A stretch of DNA of 64,000 bases, from positions 1,178,001 to 1,242,000 of the forward strand of contig OY970256.1 in assembly GCA_963715565.1 (NCBI GenBank). Reading direction: 5' to 3'. This DNA comes from JACVRN01 sp963715565 (lineage in GTDB: Bacteria; Acidobacteriota; Blastocatellia; Pyrinomonadales; Pyrinomonadaceae). The notes under the pieces are model-generated. The model saw nothing but the letters and a program-made list of their open reading frames with translations, made no database searches and was not told where the DNA came from. Both the position numbers and the translations under genes were made by a program. Each line of letters begins with the position of its first letter. Position 1 is the first letter of the stretch. Shown here in pieces: positions 59,598 through 64,000 of this stretch.

Positions 59598-61124
59598 ATG
59601 GCTAGTCAGAACAAGAATCGAGCGGACTTTGAATGCGCGGCATTTGTTAAGTCGCTCCCCGCGCTCAGGATCGTCGAAGACGTGTTCGCGGGCACGCTGC
59701 GCATGCGCGCATGCTCGACCACATATCTCCCGCGCAATCCTGCCGAGGACGACGGCGAGTATGCCAACCGGCTCAAACGCGCCGTCTTTCATCCCTTCTT
59801 CAAACGCGCGCTCCAGAAGCTTGTCGGCATGATTATGCGCGAGGAGCCAAACCTGAAAGACGTTCCCGACCAGATACGGGAGTACTGGAAGAATATTGAC
59901 GGGGCGGGCACGAGCGGCGAAGTCTTTTTGTCGGACGCACTGCTCCAAGCTGCCAAGGACGGCCACTCGTTAATCTACGTGGACATGCCGCCGCCCATCA
60001 CCGAGAGCGAGACCGAAAGCCCGGAGCCGACCCTTCACGACGAAGCGCTGGCGAACATCCGCCCGCACGCCATTCTTTACCGCAAGGGACAGGCCGTTAA
60101 CTTCCGCACGGAAGTCATTGACGGGCAATCCAAGCTCACGATGATTGTCTTTCGTGAATGCACCAAGGAGGCGGACGGCGATTTCGGAGAGAAGGAGGTG
60201 GTACGCTTTCGCGTGCTGCGTCCCCGCTCATGGACGCTCTACCGTCAGGTCGGGCGTAAAGTTGAGTTTGAAAGGGATGGCGCAACCAACCTCGATTATA
60301 TCCCGGTCTTTCCCGTCTACGGCGAAAAGAGCGGAGAGTTTGAGTCAGACCCGCTGCTCCTGGAACTGGCGCACCAGAACATCCAGCTCTTCCAAAAGCA
60401 ATCGGACCTGGACAACATTCTTCACTTCGCCAACGTTCCCGTGATGTGGGCGCGTGACCGTAATGTTCAAGTGCCGTTCCAGATGGTCGGCCCGAGCATC
60501 CTGATAGACCTCAAGGGCGAGCATTCGGAAATCGGCTTCGCGGAGCACCAGGGGCACGCCATCGAGGCGGCACAGAAGGATATTGACTCGCTCAAAACAG
60601 ATATGGCGATGGCCGCGCTTGAACTCTTTGCGCCGCGCGCGCAAGGGCCAAAGTCCAAAGAGGGCAAAGGACAGAAGACGGCGACGGGTGCGCTCATAGA
60701 CGCGGCGGAATCCAACTCTGCCCTCTCGCTTGTCGTCAAGAGCCTTCAACTCGCCGGGCAACTGATGCTCGACACGATGCAGCGTTACGACAATCCTAAA
60801 GCGGAGCCTAAAGGAACGCTGGAATTAAACGTGGTCTACGAACGCCTCGTGCTCTCGGTCGAAGAGTTGCGCCTGTTAAAAGAGCTGGTCTCTGAAACCA
60901 TGCTTTCAATAGAAACTCTGCTGGAACTCCTCAAGCGCGCCGGAAAGCTGGGCAAAGACTTCGACATCAAGAAAGAGTTGAAACGTCTCTTTGGCGAAGG
61001 CGCGGAGGGCAAATCTCAGGTAGAGCTAACGGCCATGCTGGACACGACACGCAGCTCTGGCCAGGATGAGCCGCCTGACCCGGATGGTACAAAGGGGAAG
61101 GAGAAACCCCTTAATGAAACCTAA
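59598..61124 (+). CDS. Portal protein, DUF4055 type
   Basis: 508 residues. The RAVFHPFFKRALQKLVGMI start region, the LAHQNIQLFQKQSDLDNIL helix and the GKGQKTATGALIDAAESNSALSLV part match DUF4055 phage portal proteins. It forms the ring that DNA passes through. Coding frame strong. Confidence 0.85.
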   Translation: MASQNKNRADFECAAFVKSLPALRIVEDVFAGTLRMRACSTTYLPRNPAEDDGEYANRLKRAVFHPFFKRALQKLVGMIMREEPNLKDVPDQIREYWKNIDGAGTSGEVFLSDALLQAAKDGHSLIYVDMPPPITESETESPEPTLHDEALANIRPHAILYRKGQAVNFRTEVIDGQSKLTMIVFRECTKEADGDFGEKEVVRFRVLRPRSWTLYRQVGRKVEFERDGATNLDYIPVFPVYGEKSGEFESDPLLLELAHQNIQLFQKQSDLDNILHFANVPVMWARDRNVQVPFQMVGPSILIDLKGEHSEIGFAEHQGHAIEAAQKDIDSLKTDMAMAALELFAPRAQGPKSKEGKGQKTATGALIDAAESNSALSLVVKSLQLAGQLMLDTMQRYDNPKAEPKGTLELNVVYERLVLSVEELRLLKELVSETMLSIETLLELLKRAGKLGKDFDIKKELKRLFGEGAEGKSQVELTAMLDTTRSSGQDEPPDPDGTKGKEKPLNET

Positions 61125-61296
61125 AGGCGAGCCGGACCCGCGCTGGGCAAAGGAGCAGATAAGCCTGATGGCTAATATCTATCCTTCGGATGTGTCGCGA
61201 GCGCTTCAGCTCATCGGGGAAGGAAGCCCTGTGCTTCTGGAGATGATACTAAGCGCTGACCATGTGCGGATAAGGGAGAACAGGAGAACCGGATAA
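61114..61296 (+). CDS. Small phage protein, unknown
   Basis: 60 residues, GGAG site, overlaps the portal gene by 11 bases. Helical. Confidence 0.55.
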   Translation: MKPKGEPDPRWAKEQISLMANIYPSDVSRALQLIGEGSPVLLEMILSADHVRIRENRRTG

Positions 61297-61389
61297 TCTC
61301 CCCTATCCCTTATACCCTTATCAGTCGGTTTGCCTCATAGGGTTTGCCTCCGGCCTCACGTAAATTTTTGCAACTAAGCGCAAATTAAA

Positions 61390-62025
61390 ATGCCTGCACA
61401 ACCAGCCCGTTATAGTTGGGACCGAGTTACCCTGCGCTTTCGCGACCGTGGGACGGGCCGCTTTGTCCCTCACCGGAGAATATTCACTCAGCTCAACCGC
61501 ATCATCGCCGTCAGTGACCGGCGCATCCTGCGGCTGACCGAGAGCTTCCAGCGTGAGGAAATAACTCTGCTCCAGTTCAAGCTGGCGCTACGCACGGAAA
61601 TCAAAACGCTCCACATCGCCGTCGGCATTATTGCGAACGGCGGAGTTGAGAACATGACTCCGAAGCTCTGGGGCGAGGTTGGGGCGCGGCTCAGGAGCGA
61701 ATACGGGTATTTGAACGATTTCGCCACCCGGATCGCCAGGGGAATCCTCCCGCGCACGAGCGGCCACGTGCGGTCGCAGGCCCGCTCCTACACGGCCAAC
61801 GCCCGCCTTGAATTCTGGAAGACTACCATCCGCCGCTTCCAGGAGCAGCCCGGCTTAATCGTCATGGGACAGCGCCACCTCGGGTCGAGCACCGACAACT
61901 GCCGGGGCTGCAATTCAGTTAAAGAAAAGTGGTTTACGCTGGACCGGCTTCCGCCTATCGGCTCGCACGAATGCCTTTGGTTCTGCCGTTGCTGGATTGA
62001 GTTTCGCATCCGGAGGAAGCGTTAG
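61390..62025 (+). CDS. Minor head / morphogenesis protein (Mu F-like)
   Basis: 211 residues. The C-terminal DNCRGCNSVKEKWFTLDRLP...HECLWFCRCW pattern is like the Cys/His end of SPP1 gp7/Mu gpF-type head proteins. The place after the portal agrees. Confidence 0.75.
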   Translation: MPAQPARYSWDRVTLRFRDRGTGRFVPHRRIFTQLNRIIAVSDRRILRLTESFQREEITLLQFKLALRTEIKTLHIAVGIIANGGVENMTPKLWGEVGARLRSEYGYLNDFATRIARGILPRTSGHVRSQARSYTANARLEFWKTTIRRFQEQPGLIVMGQRHLGSSTDNCRGCNSVKEKWFTLDRLPPIGSHECLWFCRCWIEFRIRRKR

Positions 62026-62228
62026 TGACAGACGAAAAAGAAGTGCTTGCAAATTCAGCCGGTTGTGTTATTCTGTTTAACGCGTTGAACGCGATGCTCG
62101 CGCATGTTCGCGCCGAGCGACGAGCCAAGCTGGCGGAAGTCGCTTCCCTCGAACGCCTCGAGCAGACTTTTTTGACACAACTTAAAGGGCTTCATCAGCC
62201 GACCGAAGTGAGCGCCCCGCCCGTATAG
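62025..62228 (+). CDS. Small phage protein, unknown
   Basis: 67 residues, GTG start overlapping the previous stop. Helical with a possible coiled coil. Followed by a terminator. Confidence 0.55.
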   Translation: MTDEKEVLANSAGCVILFNALNAMLAHVRAERRAKLAEVASLERLEQTFLTQLKGLHQPTEVSAPPV

Positions 62229-62250
62229 GGCCGCGCGCTTTCACGAGTCC

Positions 62251-62334
62251 AAGAAAAACGCCCGTCACATTCTCGATTTACCAGCGATCCGTGATTGCTG
62301 CCCAGTCGAGAGCGTGGCGGGCGTTTTTCTTTTT
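62251..62334 (+). terminator. Hairpin with T-run upstream of the Ig-like gene
   Basis: AAGAAAAACGCCCG (62251-62264) faces CGGGCGTTTTTCTT (62318-62331) with a T-run to 62334. Long loop. Confidence 0.65.
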
Positions 62335-62374
62335 GGCTGATGGAAGCTCACCCTACAGAAAGAAGGCACACTCT

Positions 62375-62698
62375 TTGGGACACGGAGCAGACACATCATT
62401 CTTCCTGAGACTCGTTTCCATCGCCCTCCCCGGTACAGGAGCAGTCTCCACTGGCAGCCCGACTCAGCAACTCACCGCGACGCCTAAAGACCAAGCGGTG
62501 AGCGCCATCTCTGAAGGCGACTACGCGCCGACCTATCTTTGGGCATCTTCTGACCCAACTAAAGCAACCGTCAGTCAGTCAGGTCTTGTGACGAAAGTCG
62601 CAGCCGGTTCTACCAACATTACTGTTTCCGTAACGCTGCCGAAGCATTTGGGCGGACAGACCATCACGTCCAACGCCTGCGCCGTCACCGTTACTTAA
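62375..62698 (+). CDS. Ig-like (BIG2) domain phage protein
   Basis: 107 residues from TTG 62375, chosen for GAAGG seven bases upstream and because the longer frame (GTG 62291) starts inside the terminator. The segment TYLWASSDPTKATVSQSGLVTKVAAGSTNITVS is the classic BIG2 fold. Probably on the virion surface, as with other phage Ig-like domains. Confidence 0.7.
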   Translation: MGHGADTSFFLRLVSIALPGTGAVSTGSPTQQLTATPKDQAVSAISEGDYAPTYLWASSDPTKATVSQSGLVTKVAAGSTNITVSVTLPKHLGGQTITSNACAVTVT

Positions 62699-62712
62699 TC
62701 CCTCCACACAAA

Positions 62713-62751
62713 GGAGAGCGCCTAGGCCTGTGGCCTAAACCTGCGCTCTCC
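62713..62751. terminator. Hairpin after the Ig-like gene
   Basis: GGAGAGCGC (62713-62721) and GCGCTCTCC (62743-62751) plus an inner TAGGCC/GGCCTA pair. No long T-run. Confidence 0.6.
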
Positions 62752-62844
62752 CTCTTCTTTAACTCAACCCACACCCCTCAACCCCCGCGCGCTCTGTGAG
62801 TGCGCACCTGCCGCGCCTGTGGCGCAAGGAGACACCAGACACCC

Positions 62845-63621
62845 ATGCCGGATTTAGCAGACAAGCTGACAGAGGAGCAACACGGCCAGCTCGGTGAGCA
62901 GGACCGCTCGCTCTATGTCAAAGGCGAAGACAACAGTTTTTCGCTGCACCCCACAATCGTCGCTGAGCGGACAAGGCTCACAACCAAGAACGCTCAGGTC
63001 ATCGCGGAGAAGAAAGCCGCCGCCGATAAGGCAGCCGCTTTTGAAGCGCTCGGACTCGACGCCGAAAAGCTCAAGGAGATTGTCGAGAAGCATCAGCAGG
63101 CGGAAGCCTCGAAGCTCACCGACGCCGAAAAGCTGCAACGCAAAGAGCAGTCCATAAAGCAGGCGCACGAGCAGGAGCTGAACACGGTTAAGACCGCAGC
63201 CAAGCAGCGCGAAGACTTTCTCATGACCCAGCTCCGCTCCCACATGATTGACGCCGTCGCCCAGCTCGCCATCGAGAAGGCAGGCGTGATCGAAGGTGGA
63301 GTGGAAGCCCTCAAGCCGCACATCGTCGCTGCGATGGACATGCTCGAAGATGGCGAGGACGACGACAAAAAGTTTGTCACCCGCATCATCGGCGGAGACA
63401 AGCAGCCCCGCTATGTCGGCGCGGAGTACATGACTCCTGAACAGCTTGTTGAAGAGTACAAAAAGAAGCCCGGCTTCATGGGTCTCTTCAAGGCATCGGG
63501 CAAAGGCGGCTCCGGCGCGACCACCGGCCAGCAGAACCGCAACACTACTTCACAGCGTGACGCTTCGAACATGAACGCCACGGACAAGATCGCGCAGGGA
63601 CTTCAAAACCGCACGCGCTAG
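62845..63621 (+). CDS. Capsid scaffold-like protein
   Basis: 258 residues from ATG 62845. Long Lys/Glu/Ala-rich helices in the middle (coiled-coil) and a Gly/Asn-rich end, as in phage scaffolds. Immediately before the major capsid gene. Called from shape and place. Confidence 0.75.
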   Translation: MPDLADKLTEEQHGQLGEQDRSLYVKGEDNSFSLHPTIVAERTRLTTKNAQVIAEKKAAADKAAAFEALGLDAEKLKEIVEKHQQAEASKLTDAEKLQRKEQSIKQAHEQELNTVKTAAKQREDFLMTQLRSHMIDAVAQLAIEKAGVIEGGVEALKPHIVAAMDMLEDGEDDDKKFVTRIIGGDKQPRYVGAEYMTPEQLVEEYKKKPGFMGLFKASGKGGSGATTGQQNRNTTSQRDASNMNATDKIAQGLQNRTR

Positions 63622-63696
63622 TCCACCTCATGTGAGAGCTGAAGCGCTCCTACCAATAACCCACACCATCCCTCCGAAGGAGAAGAAAAACAACTC

Positions 63697-64000
63697 ATGG
63701 CTTCAGTGACTTTAGCGGAGAGCGCAAAGCTCTCACAGGACATGCTCGTGCAGGGTGTGATCGAGAACGTGGTGACCGTTAACCAGTTCTTCGACGCTCT
63801 GCCGTTTGAGGGCATTGACGGCAACTCGCTTGCCTACAACCGCGAGAACGCGCTCGGCGACGTGCAGGTCGCGGGCGTCGGCGCAACCATTACTGCAAAG
63901 AATGCTGCGACCTTCACCAAGGTCACGTCGGCTCTGACGACCATCATCGGCGATGCCGAAGTAAACGGTCTCATTCAGGCCACGCGCAGCAACAAGAACA
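63697..64000 (+). CDS. Major capsid protein, 3' end outside the window
   Basis: The first 101 residues read MASVTLAESAKLSQDMLVQG with QFFDALPFEGIDGNSLAYNRE, like HK97-fold capsid proteins of the same phage type (DUF4055 portal group). GAAGGAGAAG ribosome site. Runs past 64000. Confidence 0.8.
   Translation, partial: MASVTLAESAKLSQDMLVQGVIENVVTVNQFFDALPFEGIDGNSLAYNRENALGDVQVAGVGATITAKNAATFTKVTSALTTIIGDAEVNGLIQATRSNKN

Larger units (their letters stand above)
35412..64000. mobile_element. Prophage, left end at tRNA-Leu, right end outside the window
   Basis: Continuous phage-type gene order: divergent repressor region, VRR-NUC, lysis genes, DNA-modification genes, TerS/TerL, portal, minor head, scaffold and major capsid. 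Genes are small, tightly packed and often overlap by ATGA. The right attachment site, integrase and tail genes must lie beyond 64000 if the prophage is complete. The left edge is inferred from the tRNA and the change in gene style. Confidence 0.85.

Overview
The window joins two kinds of DNA. Positions 1 to about 35,411 are bacterial chromosome. Positions 35,412 to 64,000 are the left and central part of a prophage that runs off the right edge. The host looks like an acidobacterium, perhaps Blastocatellia. This is an inference from gene content (Ino1, a PASTA-less Ser/Thr kinase with a discoidin-like tail, many HEAT/TPR proteins) and from many inverted word-repeat spacers; no 16S gene or other marker proves it.

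Chromosome, 1-15,500: a biosynthetic island. A lasso-peptide core holds a precursor of 58 codons (2059-2235), a fused RRE/cysteine-protease B protein and an asparagine-synthetase-like cyclase. It follows a divergent SelO-like kinase-fold protein cut by the window edge. After a 0.5 kb gap come a heme-oxygenase-like (HDO) protein, an Asp/Glu racemase-family protein, an AMP-forming ligase, five glycosyltransferases of several families and an ATP-grasp-like protein. No transporter is visible. Whether the second set tailors the lasso peptide or makes its own product is open.

Chromosome, 15,600-35,411: housekeeping. It holds Ino1, a Clp-type AAA+ protein, a HEAT-repeat protein, a phosphoesterase, a J-domain membrane protein, PepA, SmpB, GpsA, PlsY, a ferredoxin, CinA, a Ser/Thr kinase, a LeuB-type dehydrogenase, a universal stress protein, an M28 peptidase, a 2Fe-2S protein, Fur and tRNA-Leu(UAA). 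Many spacers are hairpin-forming elements built from short repeated words.

Prophage, 35,412-64,000: it begins just after tRNA-Leu. A leftward operon (Cys-cluster protein, ArdC-like antirestriction protein, small proteins) diverges from a small HTH repressor gene across two matching operators. Rightward come an HD-GYP protein, a tRNA-like RNA with a very long hairpin in place of the anticodon loop, a VRR-NUC nuclease, a 1,042-residue orphan and small early proteins. Next is a lysis group (M15 endolysin, lipoprotein, holin-like protein). Then comes a full 7-deazaguanine cassette (ParB-like protein, DpdA, QueC, QueD, QueE, FolE), which predicts that the phage replaces guanine in its DNA with preQ0 or a derivative. 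The packaging and head genes follow: TerS-like, TerL, DUF4055 portal, minor head protein, Ig-like protein, scaffold and major capsid. Three tiny membrane-peptide genes overlap the start of the next gene. No integrase, polymerase or tail gene lies in the window.
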